From a virus, in IMG/VR virus record IMGVR_UViG_3300028864_000019, positions 1 through 64,000 of that record: a DNA stretch of 64,000 nucleotides, one strand, 5' to 3'. Positions 25,691 to 34,715 of this stretch are shown here, one piece after another; within the stretch, counting starts at the first letter, position 1, and every line of letters begins with the position of its first letter. Position numbers and translations under genes: made by a program. The notes beneath the pieces were generated by a model that made no database searches, had not been told where the DNA came from, and worked only from the letters and a program-made list of their open reading frames with translations.

Positions 25691-26248
25691 TTATTCCTCC
25701 ATTAACATTAATTGTATAAATAATCCGACTTGTTTTTTTAAATCTTCTAATGTTCCATTGTTTTGAAAAATACAATCAAATTTGAAATTGTCTAAGTCTA
25801 TTTCTGACTGATGTTCCAATTGATCTTTATTAAGATCACTTCTTGAATCGTCACTTTCTACTCTCACAGATATAACATCGTCTGGAAACATAGCCTTCAT
25901 AAAATATATTTCTCTTCTAAATCTACAATCATCTATTATGAAATAATTAATTCCAAAATGGCTTAGTATTTGTATATCTTCAGAAATCCTATTTGGGTGA
26001 AATACCTTCATATTTAAATCATATTGGATTAATTCAGTTCCAATTTTTTGTAAGAAATTTCTCCAATATTCATTTTTAGTAACTCCGTCCCATCCTAATT
26101 CCATTGCATATTGTTTTATGTATTTTGCAAATAAAGTTTGTACTACTTTATTATCTAGTGACTTTAACTTTTGGTTAAGTATTTTTGAGAATTCACCTTT
26201 GCCACTTCTTGCTTTTCCTGATACTAAAATTACTTTAAACTTAGCCAT
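25691..26248 (-). CDS. Deoxynucleoside monophosphate kinase-like P-loop protein
   Basis: 185 residues. Walker A GKARSGKG at 11-18, a Walker B-like FIIDDCRF near 105-112, and an Arg-containing lid region (RVESDDSRSDL). The order fits phage dNMP kinases, which phosphorylate dNMPs to dNDPs for DNA synthesis. The exact substrate cannot be read. GGAGGTG precedes the ATG; the start overlaps the end of the upstream gene by one base. Confidence 0.75.
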   Translation of the reverse strand: MAKFKVILVSGKARSGKGEFSKILNQKLKSLDNKVVQTLFAKYIKQYAMELGWDGVTKNEYWRNFLQKIGTELIQYDLNMKVFHPNRISEDIQILSHFGINYFIIDDCRFRREIYFMKAMFPDDVISVRVESDDSRSDLNKDQLEHQSEIDLDNFKFDCIFQNNGTLEDLKKQVGLFIQLMLMEE

Positions 26249-26613
26249 TACATCTCACCTCCAACATAAATGCTATTATAAATTGCAGTCATTTTGTCTT
26301 TGACCTGAAACTTTATGCGTCCATTCCTATTTTGACTTGAATTATGTATATCTATTATTAGATTCCTTTTATTATCTTTTATTATTTTAAGGAATCCATA
26401 ATTTAATATGCTTCTATTTTCATTTACACTATCGGTACTTCCACAATAGTAACTTCTATTTAATTTGAAAGCAATTTCGTCATCTGTTAGGTTCTTATTA
26501 TCTCTTGTGGTATCCCTATATTTTTGAATTATATCTTTATGTACTGTTATAAATGGAAATCCATTTTCTTTTAACTTTTGTTTAAGTATGAATTTTTTAA
26601 ATACATTTGTCAT
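26248..26613 (-). CDS. Hypothetical protein (121 aa)
   Basis: Begins MTNVFKKFILKQKLKENGFP. AAGGAG precedes the ATG at 26613. Basic and beta-rich, with RNGRIKFQVKDKMTAIYNS. It overlaps the kinase-like gene by one base. No family recognised. Confidence 0.68.
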   Translation of the reverse strand: MTNVFKKFILKQKLKENGFPFITVHKDIIQKYRDTTRDNKNLTDDEIAFKLNRSYYCGSTDSVNENRSILNYGFLKIIKDNKRNLIIDIHNSSQNRNGRIKFQVKDKMTAIYNSIYVGGEM

Positions 26614-26650
26614 TATTATCACTCCTTATATATTAATTTATTCTTATTTA

Positions 26651-26959
26651 TTAACATGGATATCCTTCATATAGATTACCTTGCTTATCAGTATAAAAAC
26701 TACCACTAACATTATGAGTTGAGCTATCGCAAACTATTTCTTCCCAATCCTCAAATCCATTATCTTTTAAATATTGTCCTAGTTCATCTTCCGTAATTTT
26801 TAAATAATTTAATGCTTCTTCGTTGGTTTCAAAACCTTCATGATTAGGACATCTATAAATATCGCCACTTTTACCATTGTTGTTACCATATATTATATAA
26901 TCTCTATTACCGTAACTATCTTCATATTCTAATTCAGCACCACAATATGTACATTCCAT
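26651..26959 (-). CDS. Zinc-ribbon protein (102 aa)
   Basis: N-terminal CTYCGAELEYEDS and RCPNHEGFETNEEALNYL form a zinc-ribbon-like site (CxxC...CxxH). The C-terminus is YTDKQGNLYEGYPC. Small phage proteins of this type are common and unassigned. AGAGGAG precedes the ATG. Confidence 0.72.
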   Translation of the reverse strand: MECTYCGAELEYEDSYGNRDYIIYGNNNGKSGDIYRCPNHEGFETNEEALNYLKITEDELGQYLKDNGFEDWEEIVCDSSTHNVSGSFYTDKQGNLYEGYPC

Positions 26960-26976
26960 TTTATCAACTCCTCTCT

Positions 26977-27540
26977 TTATTCCTCTAATAAACTCATATC
27001 TACATATTTTCTACTAGCAATATAATCAGCTAAATGAACTAGTTTTTCCAATCTACTGTCAGGAACAGGTAAAACTTCATTACCTTCTTTATCCGTATTC
27101 CATTTACCCATATGAGTTTGTATACTAATTTGTATAAGACTAATTATTGATGAATAAAAACTCCATTCTTTAGATTTGTAAATATCAGTTATGAAATCAC
27201 AAGCTAATAAAGGATGTTCAGTTAATGTCTTACCGCTATCTTCAAAACCATTTTTAATTACATCATGTAATAAACAAGCTGAGACAATTATATCTTTAAT
27301 TTCTTCCTCATCTTTTACAAACTGTTCACATCTAATTAGATCTATTGCAACTTGTACAACTGCTTTTGTATGCCTAACAAGTCCCCCTTCACCTAAATCT
27401 TGTTTAGGATGATATTTACCACTAGAACTTGCAGGAATATGATAAAAATATTCTGGTGCTTTCTCTAAACATTCTATTATAAATTCTTTTAATTTTTCAT
27501 TTGATATATAATTTAATTCTTTCTCAAATACTTCATACAT
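26977..27540 (-). CDS. HD-domain phosphohydrolase
   Basis: 187 residues. His57 (GGLVRHTKAVV), His92-Asp93 (ACLLHDVIKNG), His109 (LTEHPLL), a later His (QTHMGKW) and Asp (LADYIAS) form the metal-binding set of HD-family hydrolases. Phage homologues act on nucleotides or cyclic nucleotides; the substrate is not determined here. It is near the kinase-like gene, which suits nucleotide metabolism. Confidence 0.85.
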   Translation of the reverse strand: MYEVFEKELNYISNEKLKEFIIECLEKAPEYFYHIPASSSGKYHPKQDLGEGGLVRHTKAVVQVAIDLIRCEQFVKDEEEIKDIIVSACLLHDVIKNGFEDSGKTLTEHPLLACDFITDIYKSKEWSFYSSIISLIQISIQTHMGKWNTDKEGNEVLPVPDSRLEKLVHLADYIASRKYVDMSLLEE

Positions 27541-27586
27541 TATATTTTATATCTCCTCTTATAATTTATTGTTTAATCTTAGAAAT

Positions 27587-27650
27587 TCAATTTTAAACTC
27601 TCTCATACTTCCATATACTCACTCATGCTCTGTTTTTCAAGCCTAACTTT
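27587..27650. repeat. Dispersed intergenic repeat, copy 1
   Basis: Minus strand contains TTGAAAAACAGAGCATGAGT, then TGGAAGTATGAGAGAGTTTA. Variants lie at 34716-34770 and 61331-61378. It is in a 150-bp gap without a gene. Confidence 0.6.
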
Positions 27651-27689
27651 CACAATAAAATCAGTATTTTATTTGATAATTATTATCAA

Positions 27690-28055
27690 CTACTCTTCTA
27701 AATACCATCTACCATCTTTTATAATCTCTCTTAGTGTTGAAGGTGGATATTTACTTGATAAAAAATGCAATAAACTATCTAAACATTGAAAACCTTCATT
27801 TGTTTGCGTATCACAGTTTTCATATTCAACTCTACATAATTTATTTGAATTAATAACGTCCATAAAACTTACTGGTTCTTGGACTTTTATAAACTTCATA
27901 TGTACATACATTTTTGTTAGTCTTACACTTTGTTTGTCATTTGGCTTAAACCAATTATACAAAACTCCATTTCTAACTTCAAAGTGTGCATCTGCATTTA
28001 TAAATTCTATTCCTTCAGGTAAATCGAATATTTCTTGTAATGTATATTCTTTCAC
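27690..28055 (-). CDS. Hypothetical protein (121 aa), GUG start
   Basis: Begins at GTG 28055 as MKEYTLQEIFDLPEGIEFIN, after AAGGAGG. Contains EVRNGVLYNWFKPNDKQSVR, a small beta fold often seen in phage proteins. No named family. Confidence 0.68.
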   Translation of the reverse strand: MKEYTLQEIFDLPEGIEFINADAHFEVRNGVLYNWFKPNDKQSVRLTKMYVHMKFIKVQEPVSFMDVINSNKLCRVEYENCDTQTNEGFQCLDSLLHFLSSKYPPSTLREIIKDGRWYLEE

Positions 28056-28085
28056 TTGCTTGTCCTCCTTCACTATTTATTTTAT

Positions 28086-28331
28086 TTAATTATACCAAAC
28101 AGTATTAATACAAAAATTCAATATATTTAATTCAGTTTGAAGCTTTTTATATACGTCACAATTATTTGTTTCACTAGCTTTTTTCATTAAGTCTTGTCTT
28201 TCTAAACTTCCTTTTTTAAGTTTCTTAGCTTCAGCTCTAAGTTCATTGATTACAAAATCATAGTTTTCTAATTGTTCTTCTATAGCTTGTCTTTTAGCTG
28301 AAAGTTTATAGAATGCTTTTATTTTTCCCAT
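28086..28331 (-). CDS. Coiled-coil small protein (81 aa)
   Basis: Begins MGKIKAFYKLSAKRQAIEEQ; amphipathic helices throughout with a C-terminal NTVWYN. GGAGGGG precedes the ATG. No family recognised. Confidence 0.68.
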   Translation of the reverse strand: MGKIKAFYKLSAKRQAIEEQLENYDFVINELRAEAKKLKKGSLERQDLMKKASETNNCDVYKKLQTELNILNFCINTVWYN

Positions 28332-28354
28332 ATTACCCCTCCTTGAATATTATT

Positions 28355-28612
28355 TTACAACTTTTCTCGTTGCTTGTCTATATTTATTTTAATTTGTTTT
28401 TCTATCCATCTATCTATTTCTTTCCAATGTTCATAGTTACACCATTGAAAATTTTCTATCCTCAAATTCTTGCTTAATTCATATTGTATAAAATATTTTT
28501 CTAACCATACTATAGTTGTTGAATTTATTTTGGTTGGTAATATAGCAAATCTCTTAGTTGTTTTCTTATCGCCAACTTTATGTTTTTCTTTTTCTTTGAT
28601 TTTAAATATCAT
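28355..28612 (-). CDS. Hypothetical basic protein (85 aa)
   Basis: N-terminus is highly basic and includes MIFKIKEKEKHKVGDKKTTK and RFAILPTKINSTTIVWLEKY. The pattern of a processing-like K/R region followed by one strand-helix unit is shared by many short phage proteins. GGAAGGTG precedes the ATG. Confidence 0.68.
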   Translation of the reverse strand: MIFKIKEKEKHKVGDKKTTKRFAILPTKINSTTIVWLEKYFIQYELSKNLRIENFQWCNYEHWKEIDRWIEKQIKINIDKQREKL

Positions 28613-28626
28613 AATTCACCTTCCTA

Positions 28627-28851
28627 TTACTCGTTTATTAGATCTAATATAATTCTTTGACCACAATTCTTACAATATTTATCATCAGTCTCCACATGTT
28701 TCTTACATACAGGGCAAATATTTAAATCATTTTCATCAAATTGAATTGCTTTAGGTATTTGTTTTTCACAAGCTTTTTTAATTCCTTTTCTTTTAATTTC
28801 TGTAATATCTAAATTATCAATCTCATATAAATACATTCTTGTTAAATTCAT
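28627..28851 (-). CDS. Zinc-ribbon protein (74 aa)
   Basis: Begins MNLTRMYLYEIDNLDITEIK and ends with CPVCKKHVETDDKYCKNCGQ, a canonical zinc ribbon. GAAAGGATAGG precedes the ATG at 28851. Probably a small DNA/RNA-binding or adaptor protein. Confidence 0.72.
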   Translation of the reverse strand: MNLTRMYLYEIDNLDITEIKRKGIKKACEKQIPKAIQFDENDLNICPVCKKHVETDDKYCKNCGQRIILDLINE

Positions 28852-28902
28852 AATTAATCCTATCCTTTCTAATTGATAACCATTCCCCTTAAAACACGTC
28901 AT

Positions 28903-29379
28903 TTATCTACATCTTAAATTAGGTACTGCCCCACCAGTTCTTTTTCCATCAGTTTTTATTTCGTCCCTTTTTGTATCTATAATTTCAATTCTTCCTTCAT
29001 CAAACCAAGTAGCATCATTATTCCTACTTTCTTTTGCAAATTCAGGTGATAATCCATAAGAAATATCTCCAGTTATACTAATTGATATTGTTATTATTTT
29101 CCCTTGGAAATTTGTTATCTTATCTTTTGCCAACATACCAAATTCATATAGTGCCTGATCAATATCATCATATTTATTACAAGAACTATTTTCTTCTAAT
29201 TCTTTATATACACCTTCATCTAAAAATTTAAGTGTTGGAGCATCTACCCATTCAGATTCTTTTCCACTTATCAACTCAACTCTATCACATCCAGTAATGA
29301 ATTTAGCTCTACCTTTTAAAATCCCCTCAAATCCTGTAACAATATCCTTACAATTATAACCAAATTCTAATTTTTTCAT
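28903..29379 (-). CDS. Hypothetical protein with two small beta-barrel segments (158 aa)
   Basis: Begins MKKLEFGYNCKDIVTGFEGI. The N-terminal GRAKFITGCDRVELISG resembles SH3-like repeats of phage proteins; the middle has KDKITNFQGKIITISISITG. The end is GKRTGGAVPNLRCR. No catalytic motif. Confidence 0.65.
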   Translation of the reverse strand: MKKLEFGYNCKDIVTGFEGILKGRAKFITGCDRVELISGKESEWVDAPTLKFLDEGVYKELEENSSCNKYDDIDQALYEFGMLAKDKITNFQGKIITISISITGDISYGLSPEFAKESRNNDATWFDEGRIEIIDTKRDEIKTDGKRTGGAVPNLRCR

Positions 29380-29456
29380 TTTAATCATTCTCCTTTTAAT
29401 TATATATTTTAATCTTATTTAATCATTTAAACTATCACTTTTAAAATGACTTACAT

Positions 29457-29723
29457 TTAATCATGTTTTAAATAAATTTCATAATCTAATACTTTATAAG
29501 CCTCAGTTTCTCCACCATCCATATTCATTTTATTAACAATCTCTTCTATTGTATTACTTAAATAGAAATAACCTGTACCATCAAATCTAATCAAAGCAAA
29601 TTTTGACATATCCTCATTTATGATTCTTGGTAAACATCCTACTATGTAATATTTTTCTGTATAATTACTATAAACTATATTTCCTACTTGTAATTCATTA
29701 TTGTTGATTTTATTTAATTTCAT
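29457..29723 (-). CDS. Hypothetical protein (88 aa)
   Basis: Begins MKLNKINNNELQVGNIVYSN. The first half is a short beta-barrel-like unit; no known family. GGAG precedes the ATG. The end of the upstream gene overlaps its start by 4 nt. Confidence 0.68.
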   Translation of the reverse strand: MKLNKINNNELQVGNIVYSNYTEKYYIVGCLPRIINEDMSKFALIRFDGTGYFYLSNTIEEIVNKMNMDGGETEAYKVLDYEIYLKHD

Positions 29724-29980
29724 AATTTTTTCTCCTTTTTTATTTGTTCTTTTAAATTATATTTAATTATTATTTGATTTATATTTAGTCCATTAGATAA
29801 TTCAGTATAAACTAAATTTAAAACCATAGCATAAGAGTTCGATGTTTTAATATTTATATCTTTACATAGTTTTTTTAAATATGTTTCTCCAACATTGAAC
29901 TCTTGTGATAATCTTTTAATAATATCATCATACATTATTAACTGTGTTTCAATCTGATATTTTAAATCTAAGAATCCCAT
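29720..29980 (-). CDS. Hypothetical protein with predicted helix-turn-helix (86 aa)
   Basis: Central RLSQEFNVGETYLKKLCKDI looks like a helix-turn-helix unit, so it may bind DNA. AAAGGAG precedes the ATG, and a good promoter with an extended -10 lies upstream at 30022-30050. Confidence 0.6.
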   Translation of the reverse strand: MGFLDLKYQIETQLIMYDDIIKRLSQEFNVGETYLKKLCKDINIKTSNSYAMVLNLVYTELSNGLNINQIIIKYNLKEQIKKEKKL

Positions 29981-30021
29981 TTTAATCTCTCCTTTTTATA
30001 TTAATTTGTTTGTCTAAACTA

Positions 30022-30050
30022 ATATTAGCATAAACTTCCAATCAATGCAA
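30022..30050 (-). promoter_or_regulatory. Promoter for 29720-29980
   Basis: TTGCAT, 17 nt, TAATAT with a TG just before the -10. AACAAATTAATATA lies downstream in the leader (about 29997-30010), and a second AATAAATTAATA lies upstream of the -35. Confidence 0.7.
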
Positions 30051-30150
30051 TAGTAATTCTATTAATTTATTTAATTATTTACATTTTGCTAATTGAAAAT
30101 AAATATCAACTTAAAATGCAAATTTTATTTGGATTTTAGCGAAAATTAAA

Positions 30151-30172
30151 AGGCTACAACCTAGTCATAGCC
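30151..30172 (-). repeat. Dispersed 3'-UTR element, copy C
   Basis: Minus strand GGCTATGACTAGGTTGTAGC plus CTTTTAATTTT. GGCTA/TAGCC can pair and a U-rich run follows, so this copy looks like a terminator. Two related copies lie at the window start and at 4283-4302. Confidence 0.6.
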
Positions 30173-30222
30173 ACATTCTTGATTTTTGTTAATTTACTAA
30201 AAACATTTCTGTCTTCATTAAA

Positions 30223-30297
30223 TTAAGATACTTTATTTTCAACCTCATTTTTAATAGCTTCAATAATCTCTTCATTACTAAATGATACTATTATCAC
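30223..30297 (-). CDS. Very small frame (24 aa), GUG start
   Basis: A GTG at 30297 preceded by AAGGTGG opens MIIVSFSNEEIIEAIKNEVE, ending NKVS. The amphipathic helix is plausible but the frame is short; treat as tentative. Confidence 0.35.
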   Translation of the reverse strand: MIIVSFSNEEIIEAIKNEVENKVS

Positions 30298-30321
30298 ATT
30301 TTCATACCACCTTCTAATTAT

Positions 30322-30549
30322 TTATAAACTAATTGTATTCTCACATTCTATTTTAGTTACTCTAAAACCATAATTCCATTGTATTTCTTCTAAAAAATTA
30401 TCTTTTTCAATTTCATCACCTATTTTGCATTCTTTGATTACAATATCACAGATTTTATTAAATGCATCATTGGTTATGTATTGATCATTTAAAAGATATA
30501 TAATCTCACTTGTCTTTTCTTTTTGTAAAATTAATTTATATAAATACAT
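30322..30549 (-). CDS. Hypothetical small protein (75 aa)
   Basis: Begins MYLYKLILQKEKTSEIIYLL at 30549 after AAAGGGTGTGG. The longer frame from 30600 would place the promoter -10 (30581-30586) inside the gene, so the inner start is preferred. No family recognised. Confidence 0.65.
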   Translation of the reverse strand: MYLYKLILQKEKTSEIIYLLNDQYITNDAFNKICDIVIKECKIGDEIEKDNFLEEIQWNYGFRVTKIECENTISL

Positions 30550-30580
30550 ATAACCACACCCTTTCAAATCCCATATTACT

Positions 30581-30610
30581 ATTATACCATTAATTTGCAA
30601 TTAATATACC
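30581..30610 (-). promoter_or_regulatory. Promoter with GGTATAT...TATAAT pattern
   Basis: Minus strand AGGTATATTAATTGCAAATT AATGGTATAAT. An almost identical pattern lies upstream of 31425 (-10 at 31479-31484). There is no good TTGACA box, so these two may share another activator or operator. Confidence 0.5.
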
Positions 30611-30714
30611 TATTTATTAATACTGTTTATATTAATTTATTATCATTCTTATAGCATGTGAGTTTTATAAAACTCTTAATATAAGATCAGAGAAGGTATA
30701 TTGCCTTCTCACCT

Positions 30715-31425
30715 CTAAGCAGTTTTTACAACTTTAAAATTATTATCCATAAATTCAATAATGTTGTTTAATAACTCATAACCATCTTTAGTTTTACATC
30801 CATTAAAACTCTTATATAGACTATAGATATAATCTTCATCTTTCATGAAATCTACACTGATTGAATTTATACATTTGTTATGTTCTTTATTGCTATACAC
30901 CCCTATATTAAAGCAAAATGATGTAATATATTTCCCGTCATTGCCAGTGCTACCGTATGGCTTAATATAATTTTCTGTTTTACCATCATATTTACTATTT
31001 AAAAATTCTTTAAATCTATCATTAATTGAACCTTCGGCGTAGAAAAAATCATGAGTCATTATTCCTATATTATATGTCCTATTTATATTGCACGTATAAT
31101 CCCTGAATTCCATTTGTGGCTCACTATAATCAACCAAGCTAACTCCGTAACTTAATTCTTCTCCATGACTTCCTTCTTCATCTGGAACATCTAAAAACAA
31201 TGTCCATTGAACTCTTCCTTGTTTACCACCATTTATATTTTCTATGTTCCACATTCTTATAGTAAATTCACTATCTTCACATTTAAAAAATGTTCTTGAA
31301 TCATAACATTCTATAATAGTAACATCTTTATCTACTAACCCGTATTTCTTCTTCATTGGCGTTTTGTTTATTACCTTCTTTACTAGTTGTTCTAATTCCT
31401 TACTTTCAGTTTTTTTAATTATCAT
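30715..31425 (-). CDS. Hypothetical protein (236 aa)
   Basis: Beta-rich soluble protein with GKQGRVQWTLFLDVPDEEGS and MTHDFFYAEGSINDRFKEFL. No signal peptide or membrane span. Family not recognised. GGAG precedes the ATG; the promoter-like pattern with -10 at 31479-31484 is its own. Confidence 0.68.
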   Translation of the reverse strand: MIIKKTESKELEQLVKKVINKTPMKKKYGLVDKDVTIIECYDSRTFFKCEDSEFTIRMWNIENINGGKQGRVQWTLFLDVPDEEGSHGEELSYGVSLVDYSEPQMEFRDYTCNINRTYNIGIMTHDFFYAEGSINDRFKEFLNSKYDGKTENYIKPYGSTGNDGKYITSFCFNIGVYSNKEHNKCINSISVDFMKDEDYIYSLYKSFNGCKTKDGYELLNNIIEFMDNNFKVVKTA

Positions 31426-31556
31426 ATTCTCTATCTCCTTTTAATTGCATTTACTTTAATTTCGAATCTTATAATATTATTATACCATAATATTGAAATT
31501 ATATACCTTGTTTTATTATTATTTATTTTAATTTATTTTAATTTATTTATTATGTA

Positions 31557-32972
31557 TTAAATTGCTTGTCCTAAATTTTCATTATGTAATAATTCTTTTT
31601 GTTTTATGTATTCATCAGAATATTTCCATTTCAAAGGTGTTCCATCTTCTAATTTACCACAATAAATTCTTGTTCCATTACAACATGAGTTTATATGTCT
31701 ATAAGATATTATTTTGTAATATTCTCCTGCTTCTTTAATCGTATTAAATTTTTTATTTGTAGTAACGCAAACATATTTTTCTTTACAATATACAATTGTT
31801 TTTGAATCATATGTATAATCTTGATTATACAATTCTTTTAATTTGTTTTCTATATCATATTTTATGTATTCTTCAGGAGTTAAATCTTCTATGTATTTCC
31901 ATTGTAATTTTGTTCCATCAAATAGTTTTCCACTATATTTTTGTTTCCCTTGACAACAATTTCCTATATGAGCATTATCTATATGATAAAATTTCCCAGC
32001 TCCTGCGATAGAATTAAAAACAATATTAAATGTTGTACAAATCACTTTTTTCTTAACTTCTTTTTTAATATAATTTTCTATATTCATTTTTTTAATACTA
32101 TTTATTTTATTTTGAATATCTATATCTGTCATATGTATATAATCTTCATAATAAGCCCAAATCAATCTTGTTCCATCAGGAAATCTACCCGATGTTGATT
32201 GTAATCCCCTGCAACATTTTCCTATCGTTCCACTGTCTTTTCTAAAACCACAATAGGTATTGGCATCACCTATACTTAAAAATATTTTTCTATTGTTAAG
32301 ACAAACTACCTTTTTAAATTGTACATTTAGTTCTATATCTTCCATTCGTTCTTCCGCTTTATGTATTGTATAATCATTTAAGTACATCCATACCATTTTT
32401 TCACCTGTAATTGGATTTAATCCTGCATATCTATATTCTCCTTTACATGCTAAACTAATTGTTTTTCTGTCTATATTATATTTTTTACCAGCTTGTTTAA
32501 GTGATAAAAAGGTTTCATTTGTGTTAACACATATAACAGGTAAAGATACTTCCAATTTAGATATTCTATTTTTATTTTTAGATTCCTCAGTATGTTGAAA
32601 TCCACAACCACTTCCACCGCCAATATTTTTATTGTATCCATATTTCCTATTATCAGAATCATAATAAGAAATCCAACATTGCTCTTTGATATTTAATTCT
32701 TCTTGGGAAAAAGCAATATCAAATACTTCTACTATTTCAAAAGCTTTAAATCCATGTGTTTTTATAGAACTTAATAAATGTTTATTTGCGTCTAATTTTC
32801 TTTTTAATCTACCTTTATGGTAATTATATACTCTTTCAATTCCTGTACCTTTGTAATTATATCTTTTATAAAAACCACCTTCTTGTGCGGTTTGTCCAAT
32901 ATAAACTTTGCCATTAACAATATTTGTTATTCTGTATATAATCCCATACACTTCTAAATTCCCTATTTTCAT
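31557..32972 (-). CDS. GIY-YIG endonuclease with NUMOD-type repeats
   Basis: 471 residues from the ATG at 32972, which follows GAAGGTG. GIY-YIG nuclease at 9-100: GIIYRI, KVYIGQT and EQCWISYYDS with the catalytic Glu. Next a NUMOD3-like GFQHTEESKNKNR. Then four repeats of about 60 residues, each with VxCxxxxxxFxSIxxA... and W-K/A-Y (for example KKVICTTFNIVFNSIAGAGK), the NUMOD1-like DNA-binding modules of homing endonucleases. It should nick DNA at a long site set by the repeats. It is free-standing. A partial relative lies at 63020-64000. Confidence 0.88.
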   Translation of the reverse strand: MKIGNLEVYGIIYRITNIVNGKVYIGQTAQEGGFYKRYNYKGTGIERVYNYHKGRLKRKLDANKHLLSSIKTHGFKAFEIVEVFDIAFSQEELNIKEQCWISYYDSDNRKYGYNKNIGGGSGCGFQHTEESKNKNRISKLEVSLPVICVNTNETFLSLKQAGKKYNIDRKTISLACKGEYRYAGLNPITGEKMVWMYLNDYTIHKAEERMEDIELNVQFKKVVCLNNRKIFLSIGDANTYCGFRKDSGTIGKCCRGLQSTSGRFPDGTRLIWAYYEDYIHMTDIDIQNKINSIKKMNIENYIKKEVKKKVICTTFNIVFNSIAGAGKFYHIDNAHIGNCCQGKQKYSGKLFDGTKLQWKYIEDLTPEEYIKYDIENKLKELYNQDYTYDSKTIVYCKEKYVCVTTNKKFNTIKEAGEYYKIISYRHINSCCNGTRIYCGKLEDGTPLKWKYSDEYIKQKELLHNENLGQAI

Positions 32973-33081
32973 GTCTGCACCTTCTTCTATTAATTTATTG
33001 CCAAACCATATAAAGTTAATTATTTTCAAATTTAAGGGAAGCAATTATACTTCCCACATTACCTATAAATAACCCATTTAT

Positions 33082-33840
33082 TTATAATTTGTACCCTAAT
33101 TTACTTAAAGCATAAAATACTGCACATATTCTTGTACTTGTAACTTCCATTGATTTTCTTTTAAATCTAAGTCTTCCATCACATGTTACATCAATATCTG
33201 TATTATCCAGTTCTCTAGATGTTTTTATAAATTCAATCATATCATCACTTGAACAATTGTTTGGAATTAATTTAAATAATGTGTCTTTATCATTGATAAG
33301 TTTTGCATTGTTAACAGCTATATATCTCATATCATCTAAATCTAATTCAACAATATTAGCAAATCCTTTTTCTTGAAGATAATCTACAACTGCTTGACCT
33401 ATATTTATAGTTGGTATAATAATTTTACAATTATCAATTCCTTTTATTGATTCTATCAATTTATCAGCAATATCTTCTAACTTATTTCCAGTAATTTTAA
33501 TAAATCTAATTATTTTTAATTCTGAATTGTTGTTCTCTTCGAATAATACTCCATAATTTGTTCCTTCTCTAGATACATCAAAAGATAAATAATAATTCTT
33601 ACCACTTGGAATATCACTACTATAACTAATTCTTATATCATTATTAAATATAGTTTTAACTCTATTATTTGTAACATTGTCCATTGATGTAATTATTTCC
33701 ACTTCGATAGTTTCGTCTCCATATTGACTCTTTTTAATTTCTCCTATGTATAGATTATCAATGTCTTTCAACTTTAGCATTTTGCCAAAATCACCTTTTG
33801 TAAAAAATACTTTTGCTTTTCCTAATTGTGTACTGTTCAT
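33082..33840 (-). CDS. Terminase large-subunit nuclease-like domain protein
   Basis: 252 residues. YYLSFDVSREGTNYGVLFEE followed by LKIIRFIKITGN, CKIIIPTINIGQAVVDYLQE and a C-terminal region fits the RNase H-like nuclease fold of large terminases: first Asp in the SFDVS strand, then the I-x-x-x-x-N-x-G-x-x-V-x-x-x-L segment. The ATPase half is missing and no portal or small terminase is near. It may be a stand-alone nuclease or the second half of a split gene. Tentative. Confidence 0.42.
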   Translation of the reverse strand: MNSTQLGKAKVFFTKGDFGKMLKLKDIDNLYIGEIKKSQYGDETIEVEIITSMDNVTNNRVKTIFNNDIRISYSSDIPSGKNYYLSFDVSREGTNYGVLFEENNNSELKIIRFIKITGNKLEDIADKLIESIKGIDNCKIIIPTINIGQAVVDYLQEKGFANIVELDLDDMRYIAVNNAKLINDKDTLFKLIPNNCSSDDMIEFIKTSRELDNTDIDVTCDGRLRFKRKSMEVTSTRICAVFYALSKLGYKL

Positions 33841-33993
33841 TTAATATCATCCTTTCTTTTACTGCCTTTGCAGTCATCCTTATATTTTTATAATTCACAT
33901 AGATTTTCACTTGTGAACTAATTCTAAAATACCAATATAGATATACTAGAATTACCTCAAAAGGAGGTTTTATCTTTTGTTTGATTATTTAAT

Positions 33994-34422
33994 TTATTTC
34001 TTTTCTTTAAAACTTTCAACTGAATCTTCCTTAATAATATCATCAATTATTTTAATTAATTCTTCTATCTCACTAACAGTTAATTCAATACTATCATCTG
34101 CATTAACTTCATCTTTTAACTTTACCAACTCTTCTTTTATTAATAATTTTCTATTTTCTTCATAATCGACATGTACTCTATTCATTACTCTTTTATAAAA
34201 ATCACTATATCTTTTACCTTCTGATTCATATTCAGACATTTTGCCAGCTTGTTTTAATTTTTCAACTAAATTAAAATCTTTAGGATATCCTATAGTTTGA
34301 TTTGGATTCGTTTTAAATTCATTAATTTCATCTCTTAGTTTATCAAGTTGATAAGTTCTTATATAATCATACATTGCATCAAATATTTTTATGTCCTCTT
34401 TACTTAATATTTTTTCACTCAT
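33994..34422 (-). CDS. Helical protein (142 aa)
   Basis: Begins MSEKILSKEDIKIFDAMYDY. Highly charged, all helical, ending ESFKEKK. No motif. GGAG precedes the ATG. Confidence 0.68.
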   Translation of the reverse strand: MSEKILSKEDIKIFDAMYDYIRTYQLDKLRDEINEFKTNPNQTIGYPKDFNLVEKLKQAGKMSEYESEGKRYSDFYKRVMNRVHVDYEENRKLLIKEELVKLKDEVNADDSIELTVSEIEELIKIIDDIIKEDSVESFKEKK

Positions 34423-34470
34423 TTATATATCTCCATTCTTTTTAATTTATTAATTATTCTTAGCTGTTTT

Positions 34471-34611
34471 TCAAACTTGTACATTAAATTTAGCTACTAT
34501 TGGCTTAGATTGTTTTGTATTACCTACCGTATAATAGATTTCAACAGTATTTTTATCTATGTATACTGGTTCTTCAAAACTAACGTTAATTGATAATTTA
34601 CTTGTATCCAT
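34471..34611 (-). CDS. Small protein (46 aa)
   Basis: Direct translation gives MDTSKLSINVSFEEPVYIDK then NTVEIYYTVGNTKQSKPIVA, a beta-only pattern. TAGGTGAG precedes the ATG. It fills part of a gap otherwise without a gene. Confidence 0.6.
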   Translation of the reverse strand: MDTSKLSINVSFEEPVYIDKNTVEIYYTVGNTKQSKPIVAKFNVQV

Positions 34612-34715
34612 ATTTCTCACCTACTTATATTTAATATTAATACATTAATTTGTTGTTATCAATATTTTCTTTGGAATATTTTTCTAAATTTATTTATAAG
34701 AGAGTTTTGATTATT

